In this document: one piece after another, positions 1-7,853 of the stretch
Layout of the letters: the number at the start of each line of letters is the position of its first letter
Position numbering within the stretch: the first letter of the stretch is position 1
Assembly (NCBI GenBank): GCA_963707905.1
Contig: CAVPSA010000056.1
Coordinates: 1 to 64,000, forward strand
From: DASXKD01 sp963707905
Lineage (GTDB): Bacteria; Actinomycetota; Actinomycetes; Streptosporangiales; Streptosporangiaceae
DNA length: 64,000 bases
Direction of reading: 5' to 3'
The notes under the pieces: model-generated
Told to the model about the DNA's origin: nothing
What the model saw: the letters and a program-made list of their open reading frames with translations, nothing else
Database searches by the model: none
Program-made: the position numbers and the translations under genes

Positions 1-43
1 GCGAGCCGAGAATGAACGCGGCGCCGGGTGCGTTGGCACCGTC

Positions 44-553
44 ATGCAGACCTGGGAAGCGATCACGTCCCGCCGTAACGTGCGGTCCTTTGCCGACCGC
101 CCGGTCCCGGCGGCGGACCTGGACCAGATACTCGAGGCCGGTCGCCGCGCGCCGTCCTCACAGAACTGGCAGCCGTGGGACTTCATCCTGGTCACCGGCC
201 GTGACCAGCTTCGCGAACTCGCGACGGCCGGCCCCGGTGCCGGCCATGTGGCCGGCGCGGCGGCGGCCGTGGTGGTGATCGGGCCCGCTGCGGACAACCC
301 GTTCCGCCGGGCCCAGTTCGACCTGGGCCAGGCGGTGATGGTGATGACCCTGGCAGCCGCCGACCTCGGCATCGGGAGCTGCCACGCGGGCGTCAGGGAC
401 CTTGCGCTCGCCCGCGGGCTGCTCGGCTTTCCCGAAGACCGGGACTCGGCGCTGCTCGTCTCGTTCGGCTACCCGGCGGACCGGCCGCTCGCTCCGGTCC
501 GCAACCCCAAGCGGCGCCCGTTCGACGAGGTCGTGCACCGGGGCCGCTGGTAA
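44..553 (+). CDS. nitroreductase family protein
   Basis: Predicted FMN-dependent NAD(P)H oxidoreductase of the nitroreductase fold, cytosolic; the natural substrate cannot be read from sequence. The 169-residue product carries the FMN-binding SRRNVRSF near residues 9-16, the flavin loop RRAPSSQNWQPW at 34-45 and a family-typical ending SFGYPADRP near 146. At 169 residues it is the short single-domain form. The ATG is chosen because the flavin motif follows at once; no strong ribosome site precedes it. It converges on the acyl-CoA dehydrogenase gene and ends about 30 bases before a long perfect hairpin. Confidence 0.88.
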   Translation: MQTWEAITSRRNVRSFADRPVPAADLDQILEAGRRAPSSQNWQPWDFILVTGRDQLRELATAGPGAGHVAGAAAAVVVIGPAADNPFRRAQFDLGQAVMVMTLAAADLGIGSCHAGVRDLALARGLLGFPEDRDSALLVSFGYPADRPLAPVRNPKRRPFDEVVHRGRW

Positions 554-583
554 GCCCGCGCTCCCTCGGGATATCCCCGGAAT

Positions 584-637
584 GTGGTGGTTGCCACTCC
601 ACCCGCATTCTTCTGTGGGTGGAGTGGCAACCACCAC
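584..637. terminator. 21-bp perfect inverted repeat between convergent genes
   Basis: Arms 584-604 and 617-637 are perfectly complementary (21 bp), and the stem can extend inward three more pairs with one G-T wobble, leaving a 6-base loop. It lies between two convergent genes, so it probably ends transcription from both sides. There is no T-tract, as is common in high-GC actinobacteria. The right arm reads GTGGCAACCACCAC, almost the same core as a hairpin near 63460. Confidence 0.6.
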
Positions 638-659
638 AAACGATGGTCCGGCGGCGCCG

Positions 660-2597
660 TTAGCCGATGTGGCGGTGGACGTTGGTGGCCTTGGACGGGC
701 CCGGCTCGGCGGCGGCGATCCACGGCCCGGGGATCGACGGGTCGAGGACGCCCTCCTCCAGCCAGGTGTAGCGGCCCGCGAGCACGTGCCTGGCCAGCGC
801 CGAGTCGGTGGCGTCGGTGTTGTGCCAGAGCTGGGTGAACAGTTCCTCGGCCCGCTGCCGTGCCTGCGCGCAGAACACCTTGGCCAGCTCGAACGCCACC
901 GGGCCCCGCTCGGTCCCGCTGGTCGCGTCGAACTGGGCACGGGAACAGGTGGCGCTGATCGCGAACAGCTCGGCGCCGATGTCTACGATCCGGCCGAGGA
1001 AGCCCTGCTTGCGCTCCAGCTTGCCCTGCCAGCGCGCCATCCCGTAGAACGTGGCCCTGGCCAGCTTGCGGCTGGCCCGCTCCACATAGCGCAGGTACTC
1101 CGCGAGCGGGCCGAACTCGCCGTAGGCGCCGGGCCGCTGTCCCTCGCCGGTCATCAGCGTGGGCAGCCACTTGGCGTAGAACCCGCCCGCCTTGGCCGCC
1201 GCGCGGGCCCGCTGGCCGGAGGGCACCCCGGGTTCGATGAGATCGCCGGCCGCCGCCAGGTGCGCGTCCACCGCTTCCCTGGCGATGAACAGCCGCATGA
1301 TCTCCGAGGAGCCTTCGAAGATCCGGTTGATGCGCATGTCCCGCACCATCTGCTCGGCGGGCACGCCCCGCTCGCCGCGCGCGGCCAGGGACTCCGCGGT
1401 CTCGTAGCCGCGGCCGCCACGGATCTGCACCAGCTCGTCCACGATCCGCGAGCCCATCTCCGAGCAGTACAGCTTGGCCAGCGCGGCCTCGATCCGGATG
1501 TCGTTGCGCTTGTCGTCGGCGAGCTGGCTGGACAGCTCGACCACCGCTTCCAGGCCATAGGTGGTCGCGGCGATGAACGAGATCATCTTGGCCACCGCCT
1601 CGTGCTCGCCGACCGGGCGCCCCCACTGCACCCGTTCCTGCGACCACTCCCTGGCGATCTTCGTCGCGACCTTCCCGGCCGCGACGCAGCTCGCCGGCAG
1701 CGAAAGGCGGCCGGTGTTCAGCGTGGTCAGGGCGATCTTCAGGCCCTGGCCTTCCTTGCCGATCAGGCTGGTGGCCGGGACCACGACCTCGTGGAACCTG
1801 GTCAGCCCGTTTTCCAGGCCGCGCAGGCCCATGAACGCGTTCCGGCGCTCGACGGTGATCCCTGGTGCGTTGCCCTCCACCACGAACGCGCTGATCCCGC
1901 CGCGGTGTCCCTCGCTCTTCGGCACCCGGGCCATGACCACGAGCAGGTCGGCGATCACCCCGTTCGTGGTCCACAGCTTGACGCCGTCCAGCACGTACTC
2001 CGAACCATCCTCCGAGGGCGTCGCCGTGGTGCTCAGCCGGGCCGGGTCCGAGCCCACGTCCGGCTCGGTGAGCAGGAACGCGCTGATCTCGCCGCGCGCG
2101 CACCTGGGCAGGTAGTGCTGCTTCTGGTCATCGGTGCCGAACAGCGCAAGCGGCTGCGGCACCCCGATGGACTGGTGCGCCGACAGCAGCGCCGCGAGGA
2201 CCGGCGAGGCGGACCCGGCGATGATCAGCGCCCGGTTGTAGTACAGGTTGGTGAGGCCCAGCCCGCCGTACTCCGGCGAGATTTTCATGCCGAACGCCCC
2301 GATCGTGGCCAGCCCCTTCACCACCTCATCCGGGATCCGGGCATCCCGTTCGATGAGCGCGCCGTCGACCGAGGTCTCGCAGAACTCCCGCATCCGCGCG
2401 CAGAACTCCTCGCCCCGGCGCACGGCCTCCGCCTCCGGCCGGGGGTGCGGGTGGATCAGGTCAAGCTGGAAGTCACCCAGGTACAACTGCTTGCCGAAGC
2501 TGGGCTTCTGCCACCCGGATTCCCTGGCTTCCTCCGCCACCTGGCGTGCCTCGCGCTCGCCGACATTCCGGGTCTGTCCTGTCTCCTGGGTACTCAT
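660..2597 (-). CDS. acyl-CoA dehydrogenase, long form with C-terminal extension
   Basis: FAD flavoenzyme that would introduce the alpha,beta double bond in an acyl-CoA (beta-oxidation or related catabolism). The 645-residue product shows the acyl-CoA dehydrogenase signature LTEPDVGSDPARLSTTA near residue 176 and the C-terminal signature RDMRINRIFEGSSEI near 420. About 200 residues then follow, making this the long VLCAD-like class rather than the usual 380-residue form. An open frame extends upstream, but the ATG at 2597 is preferred: it is preceded by GGGA six bases away, and the upstream residues are low-complexity. The substrate chain length is not known. Confidence 0.9.
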   Translation of the reverse strand: MSTQETGQTRNVGEREARQVAEEARESGWQKPSFGKQLYLGDFQLDLIHPHPRPEAEAVRRGEEFCARMREFCETSVDGALIERDARIPDEVVKGLATIGAFGMKISPEYGGLGLTNLYYNRALIIAGSASPVLAALLSAHQSIGVPQPLALFGTDDQKQHYLPRCARGEISAFLLTEPDVGSDPARLSTTATPSEDGSEYVLDGVKLWTTNGVIADLLVVMARVPKSEGHRGGISAFVVEGNAPGITVERRNAFMGLRGLENGLTRFHEVVVPATSLIGKEGQGLKIALTTLNTGRLSLPASCVAAGKVATKIAREWSQERVQWGRPVGEHEAVAKMISFIAATTYGLEAVVELSSQLADDKRNDIRIEAALAKLYCSEMGSRIVDELVQIRGGRGYETAESLAARGERGVPAEQMVRDMRINRIFEGSSEIMRLFIAREAVDAHLAAAGDLIEPGVPSGQRARAAAKAGGFYAKWLPTLMTGEGQRPGAYGEFGPLAEYLRYVERASRKLARATFYGMARWQGKLERKQGFLGRIVDIGAELFAISATCSRAQFDATSGTERGPVAFELAKVFCAQARQRAEELFTQLWHNTDATDSALARHVLAGRYTWLEEGVLDPSIPGPWIAAAEPGPSKATNVHRHIG

Positions 2598-2724
2598 CGC
2601 ACATCCCATTTCCTTAGGTGGCCCATCCCCAGATACTGCCCCGAGCCTACCCGGCGGTAACACAACCCAGGCGCGCTGTCCATCCCGGTCCGCGCTCCGG
2701 CGGGCCAGGCTGGACAGGTGGCGG

Positions 2725-2970
2725 CTAACGCACCGGGTGGACGACCAGGACGCTGCCGCCGCCGAGGCGGACCTGTTCGGCGACCGCCTGGATCCGCCCA
2801 TGGCCGGGGAACGCCAGCCTGGTGGCGTCGCCCGGATACTGGTCCAGCGGCAGCATCGGCCCCGTGGCCAGGGGTGAACTGCTCCCCGAACTGGCTGGTG
2901 AGCCGCTTGGCGAGGGTGCTGTGGTCGCCGATAACCGCGGATGCCCGTTAACGGCCCTGGGCCCGCTCAC
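2725..2970 (-). pseudogene. small protein fragment, apparently frame-broken
   Basis: Unrecognised. Two adjacent minus-strand frames each look coding over only part of this stretch. The frame encoding VIGDHSTLAKRLTSQFGEQF (about 2870-2935) has almost all G/C third positions but no start, since a stop lies just upstream. From about 2870 downward the good frame is a different one, encoding LPLDQYPGDATRLAFPGHGR and ending GGGSVLVVHPVR. A single base change in length would join them. It lies between the acyl-CoA dehydrogenase and the isoamylase-like gene on the same strand. A GTG at 2970 could start the second frame, but its N-terminal part is serine-rich and unconvincing. Confidence 0.35.
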
Positions 2971-3004
2971 CCCGGGCGCCCCCCTCGGGCCTGGTGGCTG
3001 CGGC

Positions 3005-3292
3005 TCAGCGTGGAACCGTCAGGCATGCCCCCTGGGCGTCGCGGGCGCCCGCGGTCTCGTCGTCGAACCAGACCCCGCCCTCGGCAAGGTAGCGGAAGTG
3101 AAGCGTGCTCCCCGCGGCAACGTTGACCACGGCGGTCCTGGCCCCGTTTCCCCGCTTGCGGAGCGGGTGCGCGTAGGGATCCCAGTCGTTGAAGTCACCG
3201 ACCACGGACACGGCCCCCGCAGGCTCCGCGGTGGGCAGTTCGAACGTAACCCGCACGGTGCCACCACTGGTAGGTTTCGCCACCTTGATCAC
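3005..3292 (-). CDS. isoamylase early-set (CBM48-like) domain protein
   Basis: A 95-residue protein made of one Ig-like early-set domain of the kind that precedes glycogen branching and debranching enzymes (CBM48/AMPK glycogen-binding type). The diagnostic stretch VSVVGDFNDWDPYAHPLRKR occupies about residues 29-48, and the C-terminal FRYLAEGGVWFDDE is also typical. No catalytic domain is attached. Stand-alone proteins of this type are common in actinobacteria, and a role in binding alpha-glucan is inferred only from the fold. The start is GTG with a GGGAGG-type site about 12 bases upstream. Downstream on the same strand lies the broken small gene. Confidence 0.8.
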   Translation of the reverse strand: MIKVAKPTSGGTVRVTFELPTAEPAGAVSVVGDFNDWDPYAHPLRKRGNGARTAVVNVAAGSTLHFRYLAEGGVWFDDETAGARDAQGACLTVPR

Positions 3293-3478
3293 TTTCGTCC
3301 ACTCCCTCCCGGCGCTTCCCCCTGCGCCGCCAATCTGGTGTTTCCCCTGGTAAGGGCCCTGGTAATCAGGATGGCGGAGGGCTGTGTGGCCGAGGTGTCA
3401 CGGATGTGACAGCCGTGTGAACTGGCCGGGGACACTGGTCCGGGACGGACAGGGCCCGGTCGCCCAAAGCCGCGATGC

Positions 3479-3507
3479 TTTGTGGTCGTTGGCACGATGA
3501 CCACAAA
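3479..3507. repeat. 9-bp inverted repeat, intergenic
   Basis: TTTGTGGTC at 3479-3487 is complementary to GACCACAAA at 3499-3507 across an 11-base loop. It lies in the 349-base space between two minus-strand genes and could be the operator or 5' structure of the isoamylase-like gene, whose start is about 190 bases away. Apart from this and the hairpin at 3590, I see no gene in 3293-3641. Confidence 0.4.
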
Positions 3508-3589
3508 CACTGCTGGCCGGGCGGCCAGCCCGCCGCCACGGCAGGCGCCGCGCAGCGGGGGACCGGGGGAGCAGGCGGGCATGGTAAAC

Positions 3590-3630
3590 GGCCGGCCCCG
3601 CGCTGCGTAGCGCATGTTCTGGGGCCGGCC
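3590..3630 (-). terminator. nested GC-rich hairpin after the membrane-anchored protein gene
   Basis: GGCCGGCCCC (3590-3599) pairs perfectly with GGGGCCGGCC (3621-3630). Inside it GCGCT (3600-3604) pairs with AGCGC (3609-3613). The structure starts 11 bases beyond the stop of the minus-strand gene ending at 3642, the expected place for a factor-independent terminator, though it lacks a U-run. Confidence 0.55.
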
Positions 3631-3641
3631 GGGGGAAAGCG

Positions 3642-4094
3642 TCAGGAGGCGCGGGCCGCGTCCGCCTGCGCATGCTCGGCCATGGTCATGGGCTCGTCCT
3701 CGTCGGCCGGCGTCGTGGCGCTGGGCGCGGAGCGGCTGCGCAGCGCGGCCACTATCACGCCAGCCACCGCGAGCAGGGCCACGATGCCGGCCGCCTTGCG
3801 CCAGCCGTGGCGCTTGGGCTTGTCCGGGTCCAGCCGCTGCGCGGAGGAGTGCAGCGCGGCCGCGACCTTGGGGGCGACGGTGTCCTGCAGCACCTGCCCG
3901 GTGCGTTCCACCTGGGGCGCCGCCCAGGTCCTCGCCTTGAGCAGGCCCCGGCTCGCTGCGGCCTTGGTGTCGCTGGCCAGCGGCTTCACCTGCGCGACCA
4001 CCGGCTTCGCGTCCTGTGCCGTCTGGCGGGCGCGCTGCAAGATCTGGCGGGTGGCCGTCGGGGTGGCGTTGCTGTCTGTATTCGTGCGGGCCAT
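3642..4094 (-). CDS. tail-anchored single-TM membrane protein, unknown function
   Basis: A 150-residue protein not recognised with certainty. It begins with a hydrophilic Ala/Gln/Lys/Thr-rich part (about 1-90) likely to be helical, followed by a basic DPDKPKRHGW stretch and one membrane helix AGIVALLAVAGVIVAALRSR near residue 105, then an acidic tail. The layout resembles the DUF5324-type small membrane proteins of streptomycetes, but that is similarity of architecture only. The ATG at 4094 is preferred over an upstream in-frame ATG at 4157 because GGAGG lies six bases before it. The next gene upstream on this strand is a MarR regulator. Confidence 0.7.
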   Translation of the reverse strand: MARTNTDSNATPTATRQILQRARQTAQDAKPVVAQVKPLASDTKAAASRGLLKARTWAAPQVERTGQVLQDTVAPKVAAALHSSAQRLDPDKPKRHGWRKAAGIVALLAVAGVIVAALRSRSAPSATTPADEDEPMTMAEHAQADAARAS

Positions 4095-4153
4095 GGAAAC
4101 CTCCGGGTGTTGCGTACGGTTCCCTCCCTGCCCGCTGAGCGTTACCTCAATCA

Positions 4154-4609
4154 TCACCCGCCCAGACGGCGGGCGACCTCACCGAGGCCGTCGGCCATGG
4201 CCGAGAGCTGTTCGCCGGTCAGCACGTCGATCAGCAGCCCCCGGACCGCCGCGACGTGGCCTGGTGCCGCCTGCGCCAGCCGCTGGCGGCCCGCGTCGGT
4301 CAGGGCGGCGACCACCCCGCGCACGTCGCCGGGCCAGGTGCCGCGGCGCACCAGCCCGGCCTTCTCGAGCTGGGTGATCTGGTAGGTCAGGCCGCTCTTG
4401 GTGGTGTAGAGGGCGCCGGCCAGGTCGGACATGCGCAGCTCACCGCCCGGCGCCGCGGCGAGCCGGACGAGGATCTCGTACTGCGCGTGCGACAGGCCGG
4501 CCTCCTGCCTGAGTTGCTGGTCGAGGCGCCGGTCCAGCAGCGCGCCCGCGGCCAGCAAGGCCTGCCAGGCCCGCATCTCCTCCGCGTTCAGCCACTTCGG
4601 CTCGGCCAT
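4154..4609 (-). CDS. MarR family transcriptional regulator
   Basis: A 151-residue winged-helix repressor of the MarR family. The DNA-binding region covers about residues 55-110: SDLAGALYTTKSGLTYQITQLEKAGLVRR holds the recognition helix, followed by the wing with DVRGVVAALTDAGRQRL. N- and C-terminal helices would form the dimer. Members of this family usually respond to small phenolic or oxidised ligands and control a neighbouring gene. The divergent gene here is an ABM-domain monooxygenase, which makes it the likely target (inference). A G-rich 22-bp direct repeat lies between the two. Confidence 0.88.
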   Translation of the reverse strand: MAEPKWLNAEEMRAWQALLAAGALLDRRLDQQLRQEAGLSHAQYEILVRLAAAPGGELRMSDLAGALYTTKSGLTYQITQLEKAGLVRRGTWPGDVRGVVAALTDAGRQRLAQAAPGHVAAVRGLLIDVLTGEQLSAMADGLGEVARRLGG

Positions 4610-4666
4610 GCGCCCATGGTAGGGACCGGGCGGCTGCCGCGGGAGTGCGCCGGGGCGGCGGCGGGG

Positions 4667-4729
4667 CGGGGCGGGGGCCGGCTGTGGGCGGGGCGGGGGC
4701 CGGCTGTGGGCGGGGCGGGGGGCCGGCTT
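4667..4729. repeat. G-rich 22-bp direct repeats in a divergent promoter region
   Basis: Two exact 22-base copies (4667-4688 and 4689-4710) plus most of a third (4711-4729) of a unit made of CGGGGCGGGGG followed by CCGGCTGTGGG. It lies between the divergent MarR and ABM-domain genes, directly upstream of the latter. Four or more G-runs in each copy make a G-quadruplex possible on the plus strand. Confidence 0.75.
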
Positions 4730-4749
4730 GAAGGTGCAAGGATTTGGCC

Positions 4750-5079
4750 ATGCTGATCGTTCATGTGCACGTCCGGGTCCGGCCGGGGCGGACCGCGGAC
4801 TTCCTGGCCGCGACGCTGGTCAACGCGCGGGCTTCGCTCGGCGAGCCCGGTGTGCTGCGGTTTGACGTGATCCAGGACGACGAGGACCCCGGGCACGTGG
4901 TCCTGGTGGAGGTCTACCGCGACGCCGATGCGGCCGCCGCGCACAAGCAGGAGCCGCACTATGCGACCTGGCGGGACACCGTGGCCGAGATGATGGCGCA
5001 GCCGCGGGCCTCGACCAGGTTCTCGGCTGTCTTCCCGGCGGGCCCCGGCGGCTGGGCGGCCGGCGCGGGGCCCGGGTAA
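4750..5079 (+). CDS. antibiotic biosynthesis monooxygenase (ABM) domain protein
   Basis: A 109-residue single ABM domain (ferredoxin-like fold, normally dimeric). Family members include cofactor-independent quinone-forming monooxygenases and LsrG-type isomerases. LIVHVHVRVRPGRTADFLAATL is the first strand-helix unit, LRFDVIQDDEDPGHVVLVEVYRD the central strands, and HYATWRDTVAEMMAQPRASTRFSAVFP the closing helix and strand. The ATG at 4750 is preferred to a TTG two codons earlier because AGGA sits seven bases before it. It is followed after five bases by an iron-containing alcohol dehydrogenase, so the two are probably co-transcribed and controlled by the divergent MarR gene. Confidence 0.85.
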   Translation: MLIVHVHVRVRPGRTADFLAATLVNARASLGEPGVLRFDVIQDDEDPGHVVLVEVYRDADAAAAHKQEPHYATWRDTVAEMMAQPRASTRFSAVFPAGPGGWAAGAGPG

Positions 5080-5084
5080 AGGGC

Positions 5085-6236
5085 ATGGAGGCGTTCGAGT
5101 TCGCCACCGCGGGCCGGGTCATCTTCGGCGCCGGCCGGTCGGCCGAGCTGCCGGCACTGCTGGCTTCGTGCGGGAAGCGCGCGCTCATCTGCACCGGCGC
5201 AAGCCCGGGCCGGCATGCGGACCTGCTGGCCGGGCTTGGCCTGCCCACGATGGTGTTCCCGGTGGCCGGGGAGCCCACGGTGGATCTCGCCAGGGCGGCG
5301 GCCGCGGCGGGCCGGGAGCACGGCGCGGACGTGGTCGCCGCGATCGGCGGCGGCAGCGTGATCGACACCGGCAAGGCGGCCGCCATGCTGCTGGGAAACG
5401 GCGGCGACCCGCTGGACTACCTGGAGGTCATCGGTGCCGGCCAGGCGATCAGCAGCCCGTCGGCACCGTGCATCGCGGTGCCCACGACCGCGGGAACGGG
5501 CGCCGAAGTCACCGCGAACGCGGTGCTGGCCTCGCCGGAGCACCAGGTCAAGGCCAGCCTGCGCGGCGCGACGATGCTGCCAAGGGCCGCGCTGGTCGAT
5601 CCGCTGCTCACCGTGCCCTGCCCGCCGGAAGTCACCGCCGCGAGTGGCATGGATGCGCTCACCCAGTGCCTGGAGCCGTTCGTCAGCCCGCGGGCCAGCC
5701 CGCTGACCGATGCCCTGGCCCGGGAGGGGATCCGCCGCGCGGCGGCGGGGCTGCGCCGCGCCTACGCCGACGGCACCGACCTCGCCGCCCGGGCGGACAT
5801 GGCGGTGGCCAGCGTGGCGGGCGGCATGGCACTGGCCAACGCGAAACTGGGCGCCGTGCACGGACTGGCCGGGGTCCTCGGCGGCACCATCGCGGTGCCG
5901 CACGGTGTGGCCTGCGCCGCGCTGCTGGCCCCGGTCATCGAGGCGAACGTGGCGGCGCTGCGCGCGGCCGGGCCGCCGGATCACCCCGCCCTGGCCCGGT
6001 ACGCCGCGGCGGCGGCCCTGCTTACCGGCGAACCTGTCGCCACCATCGAGGACGGCGTCGCCTGGGTGCGGGAGACGCTGGCGCTGCTGGCCATCCCCGG
6101 CCTCGGCACGTTCGGCCTGGTGCCGGGGCAGGACGCTGGCATCGCCGCGCAGGCGCTGCGGTCGAGCAGCATGCGGGGCAACCCCGTCGCGCTGACCGAG
6201 GGCGAGCTGCGCGCGATCCTCGCCCGCGCGGCGTGA
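5085..6236 (+). CDS. iron-containing alcohol dehydrogenase family protein
   Basis: NAD(P)-dependent metal (Fe or Zn) dehydrogenase of the group III alcohol dehydrogenase and maleylacetate reductase superfamily, 383 residues. AIGGGSVIDTGKA near 86-98 is the nucleotide-binding loop. Candidate metal ligands lie in GMDALTQCLE (Asp, near 188), LGAVHGLAGVLGG (His, near 258) and VPHGVACAALL (His, near 272). The active N-terminal strand FEFATAGRVIFGAGRSAELP is also typical. It follows the ABM monooxygenase gene by five bases, so a short aromatic-compound pathway (quinone-forming oxygenase plus maleylacetate-reductase-like enzyme) is plausible but unproven. Confidence 0.88.
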   Translation: MEAFEFATAGRVIFGAGRSAELPALLASCGKRALICTGASPGRHADLLAGLGLPTMVFPVAGEPTVDLARAAAAAGREHGADVVAAIGGGSVIDTGKAAAMLLGNGGDPLDYLEVIGAGQAISSPSAPCIAVPTTAGTGAEVTANAVLASPEHQVKASLRGATMLPRAALVDPLLTVPCPPEVTAASGMDALTQCLEPFVSPRASPLTDALAREGIRRAAAGLRRAYADGTDLAARADMAVASVAGGMALANAKLGAVHGLAGVLGGTIAVPHGVACAALLAPVIEANVAALRAAGPPDHPALARYAAAAALLTGEPVATIEDGVAWVRETLALLAIPGLGTFGLVPGQDAGIAAQALRSSSMRGNPVALTEGELRAILARAA

Positions 6237-6237
6237 G

Positions 6238-7853
6238 CTACCCAGCAGGGCTTGGTGGCACCGGGCCCGGCGCCGGCCGCTGCCCGGGCAACGGGATCTC
6301 GTACAGCGCGAGGTCGCCGTAGGTGCGCTCGTGGAACGAGAACAGCAGGCGACCGGGCCGGACCAGGGCGTGTGCCTGTGCGCCGGTGAGGTAGGAGTAG
6401 CCCTGGCCGATCTCCATCCAGGGGATGACCACGTACCTGACCTGGTGACGGGCGCGCTGCGCGGGTGTGGCCCACGGGCCGACGCGGTAGTGGTCAGACA
6501 GGGCCCAGAAGGTCGTGCCCGCGGTGAGTGGTGGGCTGTCGTCCACCGAGGCGATCGTCGTGCCCGCCGGGATGTGGGCCGCCAGGTACTGGCTCAGCCG
6601 CTGGAACCCGTTGTCCGGCTGGATCAGCCACACCACGCAGGTCGTGAGGTTGACGCAGGCCAGCAGCGCCACCGCCGCGGTGAACACCCCGGCCCACGCC
6701 TTCGCCCCGGCCCGCGGCGCGGCGGGCTGGCCAGGCGGCGCCCCGCGCAGCCACAGCGCCGCGGCCACCGGCAGGATCAGCAGGCTCGGGATGAACAGCA
6801 GGTACAGTTCGTTCTCCTCCAGCGTGCCGAGCGTCACCGCGTACCCGAGCGCTGCCGCCCCGGCTAGGTAGAACAGTGCGAGCAGCCGGGGCAACTGGCC
6901 GACGGCGCAGCAGCACCACCAGCGCGGGCACGGCCACCAGCAGCAGCACGTACGAGGTGCTGAAGAAGCGTGCCTCCGTGCTGAGGCGCCCCAGCAGGGA
7001 GGGCGCGCCCCTGCTGTTGAACCCGGTGATCTGCGTCATCCCGAGCATCCGGCGCGCGCCCGCCGTCTTTTCGAACCACCACGTGCTCCACTCGCCGCCC
7101 AGCGCAACGACGCCCACGTAGGCGGCGTAGCTGGCGGTGGCGGCGCCCGCGGCGAGCAGGCTCAGTGACCGGCGCGGCCCCCACCGCAGCACGGCCGCGG
7201 CCAGCAGTGGCAGCACGGTCAGCAGTGCCCCCTCGTCCTTGGTCAGCCAGGCCGCGCCGAACAGCAGCCCGGCGCCTGCCGCGCGGGCCCGCGCGTGCCG
7301 TGGCTCCTTGTCCTGGGTCAGCTTGTCCCGGGCCAGCGGGGCCAGCACCAGGTACCCAAGCAGCACCCACAGCAGCATCGCGGTCTCTAGCAGCACCCGG
7401 TCGTTCTGCCGGATGCAGAACGGGTCGAGCGCGAAAAGCAGGCCGCTGACCAGGCCCGCCCGCAAGGTATGCGGCCCGGGCCGCGAGCAGCACGAGCACG
7501 GCCGCGGTGGCCCCGGCCAGCAGCGCGTTCAGTGCGCGCATCTGGTCGATCCGCACGATCACGTCGGCCGGCCAGCCGACCAGGTGGATCCAGCCCGCCT
7601 CCAGGTAGAAGAACGCGGGCCCGTGCAGGAAGAACGGGCCCCGCAGGCGGGGGAACCCGCCATGGGTCACGCTGTGGCCCAGGTCGGCGTAGATGACCTC
7701 GTCGCCGAACAGGTCGAAGGACCGGGGGATCAGTGCCAGCCGGATCACCGTGGTGAGCAGGCCGGCCACGACGGCGGCCCAGGCCAGGGCCCGCCCGCCC
7801 GGGCGCCGCGGCCCCACCTGCCGGGCAGGCTGGACGGTGCTGGCCGCCGTCAT
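6238..7853 (-). pseudogene. ArnT/PMT-like membrane glycosyltransferase, two frame breaks
   Basis: Polyprenyl-phosphate-sugar-dependent membrane glycosyltransferase (GT-C fold). It reads in three successive frames. 7853 to about 7465 gives MTAASTVQPARQ through RSFDLFGDEVIYADLGHSV (the acidic loop of the family) to LVLLAARAAYL. About 7464 to 6900 continues RAGLVSGLLFALDPFCIRQN through several membrane helices. About 6899 to 6238 gives QLPRLLALFYLAGAAALGY and a soluble C-terminus. Removing one T from CTTG at 7464 and one base near 6900 restores a single 537-codon frame; the total length is exactly two bases over a multiple of three. It is last in the glycan operon, with its ATG overlapping the preceding stop (ATGA). 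Confidence 0.75.

Noticed and set aside
402..2660. A 752-residue plus-strand frame
   Set aside because: It is antisense to the acyl-CoA dehydrogenase, with no recognisable domain and Arg/Gly/His-rich composition typical of shadow frames.
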